DNA of 64,000 nucleotides, taken from contig NZ_RBKX01000001.1 of the NCBI RefSeq assembly GCF_003634615.1, forward strand, positions 1,116,001-1,180,000. Direction: 5' to 3'. The translations under genes were made by a program, and so were the position numbers. Each line of letters starts with the position of its first letter. Position 1 is the first letter of the stretch. Under the pieces are notes generated by a model. That model was not told the DNA's origin. It saw nothing but the letters and a program-made list of their open reading frames with translations, and did not search any database. The DNA comes from Flavobacterium sp. 102. GTDB taxonomy: Bacteria > Bacteroidota > Bacteroidia > Flavobacteriales > Flavobacteriaceae. This document shows positions 13,821-22,756 of the stretch, piece after piece.

Positions 13821-15197
13821 TTAATTTCCCAACAGCTTATCCGGATTATAGCCAATATAAGGCATTTCGGTTTCTTTGAAAATCACCCCGAAATCTTCCA
13901 ATTCTTTTAAGATGGGTTCGTAAACTTCTTTGCGAATCGGCAATTGCACGCCGGGCGTTTTGATGTTACCGTTTAGGATTTGTAAAGTGGCCATCGCTAC
14001 CGGTAAACCTACGGTTTTGGCCATCGCGGTATAGGTTTGGTCATCGCCTATGCAAACCATTTTGGAGTCGATTTGCTTTCTTTCGCCATTGATTTCGTAG
14101 CCAAATTTGTGGTACATGACAATCATGTCTTTGTCTTCAGGTTGGAGTGACCAACTTTCACTTAAAATGTGTTCTAAGATTTGCGCCGGAGAAGCATTTT
14201 TAAGTCCTACTTTTTTATTTGGGTTGAACAAATCCAGTTCCAATAATTTGTCCCACATGATGTCGTCTTGCTCGATTCCCAATTGGATTCGGGTTTTGAT
14301 TTCCACAGAATCCGTTGGTGAATAAGGCAAAAACGAATTGATGAAATCGCGGTAGCTCATGTTTTCGGAATCTTCCATCACATAAGTGTCATCGGTCATC
14401 CCGAGTTGGACAAACATGTTCCAAGCTTTGGAATAACCTACACGACGAATTGTTCCTCTGTATAAAGTTAGGATATCATCTAAGCCGTATACGCTTCGGT
14501 ATTTAAGAGAATCACGGTTGCCATAACCTTCAAATTTGCCATAACCTTCGACTTCCAAAAACTCTGTTCTGCGGAATAATTTGTGGTACGGAATGTATTT
14601 GTATTTGCCTTCTTGGATAAACTTGGCTGCGCCACCTTGTCCCGCCAAGACTACGTTTCTCGGTGCCCAAGTGAATTTGTAATTCCATAAATTGGTATCG
14701 CTTTCCGGAGCGACTAAACCACCACAAAAGGACTCGAATAAAATCATTTTTCCACCTTTGCTTTTGATTTCATCAATGACTTTCATCGCGCTCATGTGGT
14801 CGATTCCCGGATCAAGTCCGATTTCGTTCATAAAGACTAAGCCGTTTGCTTTCACTTCGGCATCCAAACTTTGCATCGCATCTGAAACATAAGAAGCCGT
14901 CACCATGTTTTTCTTGAAAGTTACACAGTCTTTTGCCACATCAATATGCATGTGCGCCGGCAACATCGAGATGACGATATCGGCTTTTTGAATTTCGGTT
15001 TGGCGTTGGTTTACGTTATTAATATCCAAAGCAATGGCTGTCGCGTTTGGATGGTTGTTGGTTTTGCGTTGGGCTAACTCTAAAGACAAATCGCCAATCG
15101 TCAAGTGCAAATTCTCTTGAGCCGATTTGTTTAAAAGGTATTGTATCAGTGATGATGCCGAACGTCCGGCGCCTATGATTAAAATATTTTTACTCAC
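13821..15197 (-). CDS. Saccharopine dehydrogenase-family oxidoreductase
   Basis: A 458-residue enzyme. The N-terminal Rossmann motif is NILIIGAGRSASSLIQYL; ADIVISMLPAHMHIDVAKDC and NEIGLDPGIDHMSAMKVIDEI are typical of the LYS9/saccharopine dehydrogenase (glutamate-forming) group, and the C-terminal domain is complete. It would oxidise saccharopine or reduce a related semialdehyde during lysine breakdown. No lysine-ketoglutarate reductase is adjacent, so the exact reaction is not certain. A minus-strand -7 element TACATTTG lies at 15260-15267. Confidence 0.88.
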   Translation of the reverse strand: MSKNILIIGAGRSASSLIQYLLNKSAQENLHLTIGDLSLELAQRKTNNHPNATAIALDINNVNQRQTEIQKADIVISMLPAHMHIDVAKDCVTFKKNMVTASYVSDAMQSLDAEVKANGLVFMNEIGLDPGIDHMSAMKVIDEIKSKGGKMILFESFCGGLVAPESDTNLWNYKFTWAPRNVVLAGQGGAAKFIQEGKYKYIPYHKLFRRTEFLEVEGYGKFEGYGNRDSLKYRSVYGLDDILTLYRGTIRRVGYSKAWNMFVQLGMTDDTYVMEDSENMSYRDFINSFLPYSPTDSVEIKTRIQLGIEQDDIMWDKLLELDLFNPNKKVGLKNASPAQILEHILSESWSLQPEDKDMIVMYHKFGYEINGERKQIDSKMVCIGDDQTYTAMAKTVGLPVAMATLQILNGNIKTPGVQLPIRKEVYEPILKELEDFGVIFKETEMPYIGYNPDKLLGN

Positions 15198-15259
15198 CGT
15201 TAAAATTGTTTTTTTTGTGTTCGTAAATCTTCGATTTCATTCGTTTGTTTGTTGTGTCG

Positions 15260-15267
15260 CAAATGTA
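15260..15267 (-). promoter_or_regulatory. -7 promoter element for the saccharopine dehydrogenase-family gene
   Basis: TACATTTG on the minus strand matches TAnnTTTG and lies 62 nt upstream of the start codon. Confidence 0.5.
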
Positions 15268-15283
15268 TGAATTTGATTCCAAC

Positions 15284-15314
15284 AAAAAAGCCCATCGTTT
15301 CGGATGGGCTTTTG
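15284..15314. terminator. Terminator after the DUF3108 / small membrane protein pair
   Basis: AAAAAGCCCATC and GGATGGGCTTTT form a long stem that ends one base before the stop codon of the minus-strand gene at 15316. Confidence 0.85.
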
Positions 15315-15315
15315 T

Positions 15316-15639
15316 TTATTCTAAACCTTCTAACTCTTCGAGTTCTTTTTTAGCTTCTTGTTTGGTTTCTATTTTTTGTTGTTCGAATTGGGTATCTATG
15401 GCAACTTCGTCTTCAATCAATAAAGTTTTGCCAAGGACCACAACAGAGCAGAGCGCTGCTATTATTAGTATTATTTTCGGGAACTTCTTTTCACTTTCTT
15501 CCGATTTTTTTAAAGTCAGTAAACCAAAAATAATAGCCAAACCAATAGGTAGGAAAGCCAACGTATCCATTGGTAAAATGGTAAAGGCGATGCCAAGCGC
15601 GCCAAAAAAACAGGCTAAAATTAAAAACAGTTTTCTCAT
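15316..15639 (-). CDS. Small hypothetical membrane protein
   Basis: A 107-residue protein with three hydrophobic segments (about 3-22, 25-43, 55-72) and a highly charged C-terminal tail with coiled-coil character (EQQKIETKQEAKKELEELEGLE). I do not recognise a family. It starts 12 nt downstream of the DUF3108 gene and is followed directly by a terminator, so the two are probably one transcript. Confidence 0.7.
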   Translation of the reverse strand: MRKLFLILACFFGALGIAFTILPMDTLAFLPIGLAIIFGLLTLKKSEESEKKFPKIILIIAALCSVVVLGKTLLIEDEVAIDTQFEQQKIETKQEAKKELEELEGLE

Positions 15640-15651
15640 GATTTCTTTACA

Positions 15652-16413
15652 TTAAATTCCGGTTGCTGAGGTTAAAACCAATTGTCCGGTACCGACAGGA
15701 ATGCTGAATTTCAACAAAGCCGGTACTTTTTTCGCATCAGCGGTTAGCCAAATTAGGTTTTTATCTTTACCGCGTAAGGCATCAGTTTTAGCGCCAATCG
15801 AAAGTTTGTAACATTCTTTTTTGCCTAAATTTCCAGCGTTAACGGTTTCTTTCCCCATGTATTTTAAGGTGACCGGAATTTGTTTTTCGTCGAAAACAAT
15901 CATTAAAGATTGGGTTTGTCCCACTTTAAATTTGCTAAAATCCATCGTTCTCACTTTATACAAAAGAGAAATAACATCTTGTGTAGAACCGCCAATAGTA
16001 AAGGTTTTATGGGTTTCGGGCTTGTTTCTTTTCTTGACTATGCTGTTTACGGTATTGCCTTTGAAAGTGTATTTTTCTTTTTTGGTATAACCGCCTTCAT
16101 CTATGCTTCTTTTGTACAAACTCGGTTTTAGATTCACCGGATTGACATAAGATTCGTAAATATCTCTAATTTTAAAAAATGAATCCCATTTACTGTAAGT
16201 AGATAATTCACAACTCATATGCAAATAGGAATTTTTAGCAGTGGTAACGGTTTCGGTACTCATGGTAACTTGTGCCAATTGCGTCAATAAACCACTCATG
16301 TTATAGGAACCTGCAAAAACCAATTTTTCACCTGATTTGATAGGTTGGCTTTTTTGAGGAGCAAACGAGCTAAAAACAAAAACAGCACTTAGTATGTAAA
16401 GTAATCTCTTCAT
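15652..16413 (-). CDS. DUF3108 domain protein
   Basis: A 253-residue exported protein. A signal peptide covers residues 1-19 (MKRLLYILSAVFVFSSFAP). The rest fits DUF3108: an early GEKLVFAGSYN strand, a central KEKYTFKGN segment, DVISLLYKVRTMDFSKFKVGQ and VPVTLKYMGKETV-type strands, with WLTADAKKVPALLKFSIPVG near the end. These periplasmic beta-rich proteins have no established function. A minus-strand TATATTTG at 16431-16438 is a plausible promoter. Confidence 0.82.
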   Translation of the reverse strand: MKRLLYILSAVFVFSSFAPQKSQPIKSGEKLVFAGSYNMSGLLTQLAQVTMSTETVTTAKNSYLHMSCELSTYSKWDSFFKIRDIYESYVNPVNLKPSLYKRSIDEGGYTKKEKYTFKGNTVNSIVKKRNKPETHKTFTIGGSTQDVISLLYKVRTMDFSKFKVGQTQSLMIVFDEKQIPVTLKYMGKETVNAGNLGKKECYKLSIGAKTDALRGKDKNLIWLTADAKKVPALLKFSIPVGTGQLVLTSATGI

Positions 16414-16430
16414 AATTAAAAATTAAGGTG

Positions 16431-16438
16431 CAAATATA
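16431..16438 (-). promoter_or_regulatory. -7 promoter element for the DUF3108 gene
   Basis: TATATTTG on the minus strand, 17 nt upstream of the ATG; matches TAnnTTTG and implies a very short leader. Confidence 0.5.
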
Positions 16439-16546
16439 AAATTTTAAAAAAGTAATCCCGAAACTTCAGGAAAAAGAAAAGTGAAATTTCTTTATTTCTA
16501 AGAAGATAACGGATAAATTAGCGAATTAGTATTCAAATCAAAACCA

Positions 16547-16933
16547 ATGGAAAGAAAAATTAGCAGTGTTGCAGTTATAATGGGAATGACCGCAATCATT
16601 TTAGGTGCATTTGGCGCACACGCTTTGAAGAAACAATTAACCGTTGAAGAGTTGGTGACTTTTGAAACCGGTGTCAAATATCAAATGTATCATGCTTTAT
16701 TTTTACTGTTTTTAGGCCTTACTTCTTTGGTAACTGAAAAAAGCAAAAAAATGATTTTTCAATTAGTGATTTTTGGCGTGATTTTCTTCTCGGGGTCAAT
16801 TTATTTATTGGCGACCAAAACCATAACCGGAATCGATTTTAAACCTTTGGGAATCATAACGCCTATCGGTGGAACCTTGTTAATATTGGGCTGGATAGTT
16901 TTGTTGTGGAACATTCTTAAAGATAAAAGATAA
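16547..16933 (+). CDS. DUF423 membrane protein
   Basis: A 128-residue protein with four hydrophobic helices. The DUF423 (YwdK-like) signatures are ILGAFGAHALKK near residue 20, TGVKYQMYHALFLLFLG (46-62), FFSGSIYLL and ITPIGGTLLILGW near the end. It is of unknown function, in the inner membrane, transcribed away from the DUF3108 gene. Confidence 0.9.
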   Translation: MERKISSVAVIMGMTAIILGAFGAHALKKQLTVEELVTFETGVKYQMYHALFLLFLGLTSLVTEKSKKMIFQLVIFGVIFFSGSIYLLATKTITGIDFKPLGIITPIGGTLLILGWIVLLWNILKDKR

Positions 16934-16972
16934 TATTTTTAATAAAAAAAATAGTTTCTATAATTTAATTTT

Positions 16973-16980
16973 TACCTTTG
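16973..16980 (+). promoter_or_regulatory. -7 promoter element for pckA
   Basis: TACCTTTG, 34 nt upstream of the pckA ATG, matches TAnnTTTG in an otherwise very AT-rich stretch. Confidence 0.6.
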
Positions 16981-17014
16981 TCGTCTGATTCATAATACAA
17001 CACAAACTAAATTT

Positions 17015-18640
17015 ATGGAGAACTACGCTCAAATTACGAAATCGATTTCGTTAGAACAATACGGAATCAAAAACGTTAACGAAATTATCCACAACCCATC
17101 TTTCGAAAAATTATACAATGACGAGTTAAATCCAAACTTAGAAGGTTACGAAAAAGGGCAACTGACAGAACTTGGAGCCGTAAATGTTATGACCGGTGTT
17201 TTTACCGGTAGATCGCCAAAAGACAAATACATAGTCAAAGACAATATCACCGAAAACAGTATTTGGTGGACTTCAGATAAAGCGGTTAACGACAACAAAC
17301 CGATCAATCAAAACACTTGGGAAGCTTTAAAAGAAACTACAGTTGACCAACTTTCAGGAAAAAAATTATATGTGGTAGATGCTTTTTGCGGTGCCAATGA
17401 AAATACTAGATTAAAAGTACGCTTCATCATGGAAGTGGCTTGGCAAGCGCATTTTGTAACCAATATGTTTATTCGTCCGACGGAAGAAGAGTTGGCGAAT
17501 TTTGGCGAGCCTGATTTTATCGTGATGAACGGTTCTAAAACTTCTTTCAAAGATTATGCGGCTCACGGATTGAATTCAGAAGTTTATGTGGCTTTCAATT
17601 TAACTGAAAAAATGCAGTTGATTGGCGGTACTTGGTACGGTGGCGAAATGAAAAAAGGAATGTTCGCTATGATGAACTACTACTTGCCATTACAAGGAAT
17701 TGCTTCAATGCACTGTTCGGCCAATAAAGGGAAAGACGGCGATGTTGCGGTTTTCTTCGGATTATCAGGAACTGGAAAAACGACTTTATCTACTGATCCA
17801 AAACGGGAATTAATCGGTGACGATGAGCATGGTTGGGATAGCGAAGGTGTTTTCAACTTTGAAGGAGGTTGTTATGCTAAAACGATAGATTTAAGCAAAG
17901 AAAACGAACCGGATATTTATGGTGCTATTAAAAGAGATGCCTTATTAGAAAACGTAACGGTTGATGCTGATGGCGTAATTGATTTCAAAGATGGTTCGGT
18001 AACACAAAACACCCGCGTTTCTTATCCGATTAACCATATCCACAATATTGTAAAACCGGTTTCTAAAGCAGGTCATGCTACTAAAGTAATCTTCTTAACG
18101 GCTGATGCTTTTGGAGTAATGCCGCCGGTTTCTAAATTAACTCCGGAGCAAACACAATATTATTTCCTTTCAGGATTTACGGCTAAATTAGCCGGAACAG
18201 AAAGAGGTGTTACGCAACCGGAACCAACATTCTCTGCGTGTTTTGGGAAAGCATTTTTGACTTTGCATCCAACAAAATACGGCGCAGAATTGGTCAAGAA
18301 AATGGAAGAAAACAATGCGAAAGCTTACATGGTAAATACCGGATGGAATGGAACCGGAAAACGTATTTCAATCAAAGATACCAGAGCAATTATAGATGCT
18401 ATCTTAGATGGTTCTATTGAAAAAGCTACAACTAAAACTATTCCGGTTTTCAATCTAGAAGTGCCAACTTCTTTACATGATGTTAATCCGGCAATTTTAG
18501 ACCCTAGAGATACTTATGCAGACGCCGCTGAATGGAATGCAAAAGTATCCGATTTGGCTTCAAGATTTATTAAAAATTTCGCTCAATATACCGATAATGA
18601 GCAAGGGCAAAGCTTAGTAAAAGCAGGGCCACAGGTATAA
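17015..18640 (+). CDS. pckA: Phosphoenolpyruvate carboxykinase (ATP)
   Basis: A 541-residue enzyme, the normal length, that converts oxaloacetate and ATP to phosphoenolpyruvate in gluconeogenesis. It has TGRSPKDKY (substrate site, residues 64-72), the metal/substrate segment [13 protein letters not shown] (205-217), the P-loop [11 protein letters not shown] (249-259) and the kinase-2 motif GDDEHGW (268-274). It is monocistronic: its own -7 element upstream and a strong terminator downstream. Confidence 0.98.
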   Translation: MENYAQITKSISLEQYGIKNVNEIIHNPSFEKLYNDELNPNLEGYEKGQLTELGAVNVMTGVFTGRSPKDKYIVKDNITENSIWWTSDKAVNDNKPINQNTWEALKETTVDQLSGKKLYVVDAFCGANENTRLKVRFIMEVAWQAHFVTNMFIRPTEEELANFGEPDFIVMNGSKTSFKDYAAHGLNSEVYVAFNLTEKMQLIGGTWYGGEMKKGMFAMMNYYLPLQGIASMHCSANKGKDGDVAVFFGLSGTGKTTLSTDPKRELIGDDEHGWDSEGVFNFEGGCYAKTIDLSKENEPDIYGAIKRDALLENVTVDADGVIDFKDGSVTQNTRVSYPINHIHNIVKPVSKAGHATKVIFLTADAFGVMPPVSKLTPEQTQYYFLSGFTAKLAGTERGVTQPEPTFSACFGKAFLTLHPTKYGAELVKKMEENNAKAYMVNTGWNGTGKRISIKDTRAIIDAILDGSIEKATTKTIPVFNLEVPTSLHDVNPAILDPRDTYADAAEWNAKVSDLASRFIKNFAQYTDNEQGQSLVKAGPQV

Positions 18641-18660
18641 CAAACAAACCTAACCAAAGA

Positions 18661-18690
18661 AAAAAGCCATTCAATTTGAATGGCTTTTTT
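18661..18690. terminator. Bidirectional terminator between pckA and hemD
   Basis: AAAAAGCCATTCAA and TTGAATGGCTTTTT form a near-perfect 14-bp stem with T runs on both strands, serving the two convergent genes. Confidence 0.9.
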
Positions 18691-18711
18691 TGATTCTATC
18701 TAATAGTATTT

Positions 18712-19470
18712 TTATTTTCCTTTATTGGCGTCAGCAATATACTTTTCCAAAGCCATAGTCATCGATGGTGTTTCCGGTGTTGGTGCTAAGATATCTATAC
18801 GCAATCCATGCTCTAGAGCTTCTTTTTGTGTTGTGCTTCCAAAAACTGCAATACGTGTATTGTTTTGTTGGAAATCAGGGAAGTTTTTGAATAATGATTT
18901 GATTCCGGTTGGACTAAAGAAAGCCAAAACATCATAATATACATCTGCCAAATCAGACAAATCACTCATTACGGTTTTGTAGAAAGTCGCTTGTGTCCAA
19001 TCAACTTTTAAATTGTTTAGTGTTTGAGGCACGTCATAATTCAATTGGTCTGAAGCCGGTAATAAGAATTTTTCTTCTTTGTATTTTTTTATCAATGGTG
19101 ATAAATCAACAAAGTCTTTTTGACCCACATATATTTTGCGTTTTCTGTACACTACATATTTCTGTAGGTAAAAAGCAATCGCTTCTGATTGGCAAAAATA
19201 TTTTAAATCTTCCGGAACTTTATAACGCATTTCTTCAGCCACTCTAAAAAAGTGATCTACCGAATTTCTACTAGTCAAAATTATTGCTGTATAGTTGTTA
19301 AGGTCAATTTTTTGAGCCCTAACGTCTTTTGCACTAACTCCTTCTACATGTATAAATGAGCGGAAATCAACTTTTACTTTGTGTTTTTGCTGTAATTCAA
19401 AATAAGGAGAATTCTCCACTTTTGGTTCCGGTTGTGACACCAGAATTGTTTTCACTTTCAAATTTGACAT
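18712..19470 (-). CDS. hemD: Uroporphyrinogen-III synthase
   Basis: A 252-residue protein that closes hydroxymethylbilane to uroporphyrinogen III in haem synthesis. HemD is poorly conserved, but the YTAIILTSRNSVDHFF motif (about residue 60), KIYVGQKDF and VLAFFSPTGIKSLFKNFPDF near residue 185 are typical of the Bacteroidota form. It starts one base after the DUF4271 gene ends, so the two are translationally linked. No other haem gene lies nearby. Confidence 0.85.
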   Translation of the reverse strand: MSNLKVKTILVSQPEPKVENSPYFELQQKHKVKVDFRSFIHVEGVSAKDVRAQKIDLNNYTAIILTSRNSVDHFFRVAEEMRYKVPEDLKYFCQSEAIAFYLQKYVVYRKRKIYVGQKDFVDLSPLIKKYKEEKFLLPASDQLNYDVPQTLNNLKVDWTQATFYKTVMSDLSDLADVYYDVLAFFSPTGIKSLFKNFPDFQQNNTRIAVFGSTTQKEALEHGLRIDILAPTPETPSMTMALEKYIADANKGK

Positions 19471-19471
19471 T

Positions 19472-20146
19472 TTAATGCGCTAAATTTTTTGTAATCATAT
19501 AATAAATGAAATAGTATGGAGCTATTTCAAGTGCGCAAAGATACAAAATAAAATAAAACAACTTCCCGATGATTAAGTTTTGATAAATCTTCAACGAAAC
19601 CAAATAAGAATACAAGTTTATTATTAAAATGACACCAATAACGCAAAAAATCAAAACATTTGATGAAGTATTGTTATAAAACAAGTAAATGTTAATAGGC
19701 AACAAGAGCAATCCGATAAACGTTCTGTAACTCACTTTCTGCAAATTGAGTTGTTCTGTGAATTCCTCAATGTTGAATGTGGTTGCAATAATCTTTTCAA
19801 TTAAGAATTTGGAAAGTACAAAGACACCGAAGAAAGTAAAAATTCGAATAAAAAGCACCCAATCGGTTTTAGAAATATAACCAAAGTGACTGAGAACAAT
19901 TTGAATGAAAAACGAAAAGGAAATGATTTGAACAATGAATAACAATATGGTAAAACCACTCATCAAATGGGAAGTGTCTTTATAAACCTTAATGTATTTG
20001 TCCGATACTAAAATCCTTAGAAAATCATTGAATCTGGTTTCAAAAGCAGTTCTGGTGATTGCAATTAAAGCAAACGAAAAAACAAAAAGAGAGGTTGCCC
20101 AATCTTGGCTTTCTAAAACTCTCGGCACTAAAACAGTTTCTATCAT
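19472..20146 (-). CDS. DUF4271 membrane protein
   Basis: A 224-residue integral membrane protein with about six hydrophobic helices; it ends with the very hydrophobic LFYFILYLCALEIAPYYFIYYM. DUF4271 is a Bacteroidota family usually found directly upstream of hemD, as here, and its function is unknown. Overlap-level spacing with hemD implies a two-gene operon. Confidence 0.85.
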   Translation of the reverse strand: MIETVLVPRVLESQDWATSLFVFSFALIAITRTAFETRFNDFLRILVSDKYIKVYKDTSHLMSGFTILLFIVQIISFSFFIQIVLSHFGYISKTDWVLFIRIFTFFGVFVLSKFLIEKIIATTFNIEEFTEQLNLQKVSYRTFIGLLLLPINIYLFYNNTSSNVLIFCVIGVILIINLYSYLVSLKIYQNLIIGKLFYFILYLCALEIAPYYFIYYMITKNLAH

Positions 20147-20222
20147 AATCTCGACAAAATTACTAATTTTTTATTTGTTAAATTATTATATAATTATTAA
20201 GATTGGACGAAGATAAAAAGTT

Positions 20223-20230
20223 TATTTTTG
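20223..20230 (+). promoter_or_regulatory. Promoter of the glycosyltransferase gene
   Basis: TATTTTTG with TTG 17 nt upstream (20203-20205). Its position supports the ATG at 20254 rather than an upstream start, because an earlier start would lie before the promoter. Confidence 0.65.
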
Positions 20231-20253
20231 CACAAAAGTATGACTGTATCTAT

Positions 20254-20979
20254 ATGAGCGACGCCATTGTAATTATTCCTACCTATAACGAAATTGAAAA
20301 TATCGAAAGCATTATTCGAGCCGTTTTTGCTTTGCCAAAAACTTTTCATGTTTTAATTGTTGATGATAATTCACCCGATAAAACTGCGGATAGAGTAATG
20401 GAGTTACAAAAGGAATTTCCAAACCAATTGTTTCTGGCTTTAAGAAAGAAGAAATCCGGATTAGGAACAGCTTATGTACACGGTTTTAAATGGGCATTGC
20501 AAAATGATTACAATTATATTTTCGAAATGGATGCCGATTTTTCACATAACCCGAATGATTTGGAAAAATTGTACGATGCTTGCCATGAAAATGGCGCTGA
20601 TTTATCCATTGGGTCACGTTATGTAACCGGTGTTAATGTGGTGAATTGGCCTTTGAGTCGCGTATTATTGTCTTATTTTGCTTCGGTGTATGTTCGAATG
20701 ATTACCGGAATGAAAATCATGGATGCTACCGCCGGATTTATTTGCTACCGCCGCGAAGTGTTAGAGAAAATAAATTTAGATGCCATCAAGTTTATTGGTT
20801 ATGCGTTCCAAATAGAAATGAAATATAGGGCTTTTGCCAAAAATTTCAACATACAGGAAGTTCCGGTTATCTTTACCGATAGAACCAAAGGACAATCCAA
20901 AATGAGTGGCGCCATTATCAAAGAAGCCATCTTCGGCGTTATTTCGCTGAGATTTAGGAAGTTTTTAAACCGATTATAA
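20254..20979 (+). CDS. Polyprenol-phosphate mannosyltransferase-like glycosyltransferase (GT2)
   Basis: A 241-residue family-2 glycosyltransferase resembling dolichol-phosphate mannose synthase. Motifs: VIIPTYNEIENI at the start, VDDNSPDKTAD (about 35-45), the DXD-type MDADFSHNP (about 88-96), GSRYVTGVNVVNWPLSR, and RTKGQSKMSGAI near the C-terminus. It lacks a C-terminal membrane domain. It would transfer a sugar from a nucleotide donor to a polyprenyl phosphate on the inner membrane. The start used here follows the promoter; dihydroorotase lies 11 nt downstream in the same direction. Confidence 0.9.
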   Translation: MSDAIVIIPTYNEIENIESIIRAVFALPKTFHVLIVDDNSPDKTADRVMELQKEFPNQLFLALRKKKSGLGTAYVHGFKWALQNDYNYIFEMDADFSHNPNDLEKLYDACHENGADLSIGSRYVTGVNVVNWPLSRVLLSYFASVYVRMITGMKIMDATAGFICYRREVLEKINLDAIKFIGYAFQIEMKYRAFAKNFNIQEVPVIFTDRTKGQSKMSGAIIKEAIFGVISLRFRKFLNRL

Positions 20980-20990
20980 AATACCCAAAA

Positions 20991-22331
20991 ATGAATACCG
21001 TTTTAATTAAGAATGCCAAAATAGTAAATGAAGGAAAGGTTTTTGAAGGCGATGTTTTGATTGAAAACGAATTTATTGTCGAAATAGCCGAAAGCATTAG
21101 TGCCAAATCAGCCAGTTGCAAAATCATCGATGCCGAAGGAAGTTATTTAATTCCCGGAGCGATTGACGATCAAGTGCATTTTCGGGAACCCGGATTAACG
21201 CACAAAGGCGATATCGCTTCCGAAAGCAGAGCTGCGGTTGCCGGCGGAATCACATCATTCATTGAACAACCGAATACCGTTCCGAATGCGGTTACCCAAG
21301 AACTTTTAGAAGATAAGTACCAAATAGCAGCCAAAACTTCTTATGCGAATTATTCGTTTATGATGGGCGGAACCAATGACAATTTGGAAGAAATTTTAAA
21401 AACCAATCCCAAAAATGTCGCCGGAATCAAATTGTTTCTAGGCTCGTCAACCGGCAATATGTTGGTAGATAATCAAGAAACTTTAGAAAAAATATTTTCG
21501 TCTACCAAAATGCTGATTGCTGTTCATTGCGAAGATGAAGCAACGATTAAAGCCAATTTAGAACGATACAAACTCCAATTTGGTGAAGACATTCCGGTAG
21601 AATTTCACCATTTAATCCGAAGCGAAGAGGCTTGTTATTTGTCGTCATCCAAAGCGATTGAATTAGCCAAGAAAACCGGTGCGAGATTACACGTTTTTCA
21701 TTTGTCAACAGCGAAGGAAATGGATTTGTTTACCAACAAAATTCCGTTAGAAGAAAAGCAAATCACCGCTGAAGTTTGTATACACCATTTATGGTTTTCT
21801 GACGCCGATTATAAAACCAAAGGCAATTTAATCAAATGGAATCCGGCGGTGAAAACTGCAGATGACAGAGAGGCTTTGTGGAAAGCTTTATTGGATGACA
21901 GAATTGACGTAATCGCTACTGATCATGCGCCACATACCTTAGAAGAGAAAAGGCAGACATATCTGAAAGCTCCATCTGGCGGACCATTAGTACAACATGC
22001 TGTAGTAGCAATGTTTGAAGCAGCCCATCAAGGAAAGATTTCGATTGAGAAAATTGTAGAGAAAATGTGTCACAATCCGGCGAAGATTTTTAAAATTGAA
22101 AAGCGAGGATTTATCAAAGAAGGTTACTATGCCGATTTGGTTTTAGTGAATACCGGTTTGCCATGGAATGTAAAAAAGGAAAATATTTTGGCCAAATGTG
22201 GTTGGTCGCCATTTGAAGGCTATAATTTTAAATCGAGAATTACCCATACTTTTGTGAATGGTGAATTGGTTTATAAGAACTTTAAAGTAATTGAAAAGCC
22301 TGTTGGGAAACGATTGTTATTCGACAGATAA
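20991..22331 (+). CDS. pyrC: Dihydroorotase (Bacteroidota type)
   Basis: A 446-residue amidohydrolase of pyrimidine synthesis. The metal site is largely intact: carbamylated lysine K147 (AGIKLFLGSS), H179 (AVHCEDE), H237 region (LHVFHLST) and D311 (ATDHAPHT). The first histidine of the usual HxH is glutamine here (Q61-V-H63 in DDQVHFREPGLTH). I recall the same DDQVHF form from other Bacteroidota, so it appears to be a lineage feature. It probably shares a transcript with the glycosyltransferase and the DUF4296 lipoprotein. Confidence 0.88.
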   Translation: MNTVLIKNAKIVNEGKVFEGDVLIENEFIVEIAESISAKSASCKIIDAEGSYLIPGAIDDQVHFREPGLTHKGDIASESRAAVAGGITSFIEQPNTVPNAVTQELLEDKYQIAAKTSYANYSFMMGGTNDNLEEILKTNPKNVAGIKLFLGSSTGNMLVDNQETLEKIFSSTKMLIAVHCEDEATIKANLERYKLQFGEDIPVEFHHLIRSEEACYLSSSKAIELAKKTGARLHVFHLSTAKEMDLFTNKIPLEEKQITAEVCIHHLWFSDADYKTKGNLIKWNPAVKTADDREALWKALLDDRIDVIATDHAPHTLEEKRQTYLKAPSGGPLVQHAVVAMFEAAHQGKISIEKIVEKMCHNPAKIFKIEKRGFIKEGYYADLVLVNTGLPWNVKKENILAKCGWSPFEGYNFKSRITHTFVNGELVYKNFKVIEKPVGKRLLFDR

Positions 22332-22369
22332 AATCGAAGATTTAAGAATTCCTATTTAAAAAAATAAAG

Positions 22370-22750
22370 ATGAGTAATAGATTTATTTTAATTGGTTTGC
22401 TTTTAGCGTTTATCGGTTGTAACCATACGATTGATAAGCCCGATAATCTGATTGAGAAAGACAAGATGATTGATATACTGTATGATATATCATTACTCGA
22501 AGCCATAAAATCTCAAAATATTAGTGGTGGAATAAGCAACAATAATGCTAATACTTACCTCTACAAAAAATACAAAATCGACAGTATTCAGTTTGCCCAA
22601 AGCAACAAATACTATGCGTCAGATATTGAGGAATACAAGAAAATGTTTGAAGAAGTCAAAAGCAGATTAGAAAAGCAAATCCAAAAGATTGGAGGAAATC
22701 CTAATGAAGTCGGTGCGCCTATAAATCCTGAAACGCCTCAAGTACAATAA
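22370..22750 (+). CDS. DUF4296 lipoprotein
   Basis: A 126-residue protein with a lipoprotein signal (LLLAFIGC, lipid-bearing cysteine C17), the DUF4296 core DKMIDILYDISLLEA, and KYKIDSIQFAQSNKYYASDIEEYKKMFEEVKSRLEKQ, a helical segment. Known only from Bacteroidota and commonly next to dihydroorotase, as here; function unknown. Confidence 0.85.
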   Translation: MSNRFILIGLLLAFIGCNHTIDKPDNLIEKDKMIDILYDISLLEAIKSQNISGGISNNNANTYLYKKYKIDSIQFAQSNKYYASDIEEYKKMFEEVKSRLEKQIQKIGGNPNEVGAPINPETPQVQ

Positions 22751-22756
22751 ATGTTG

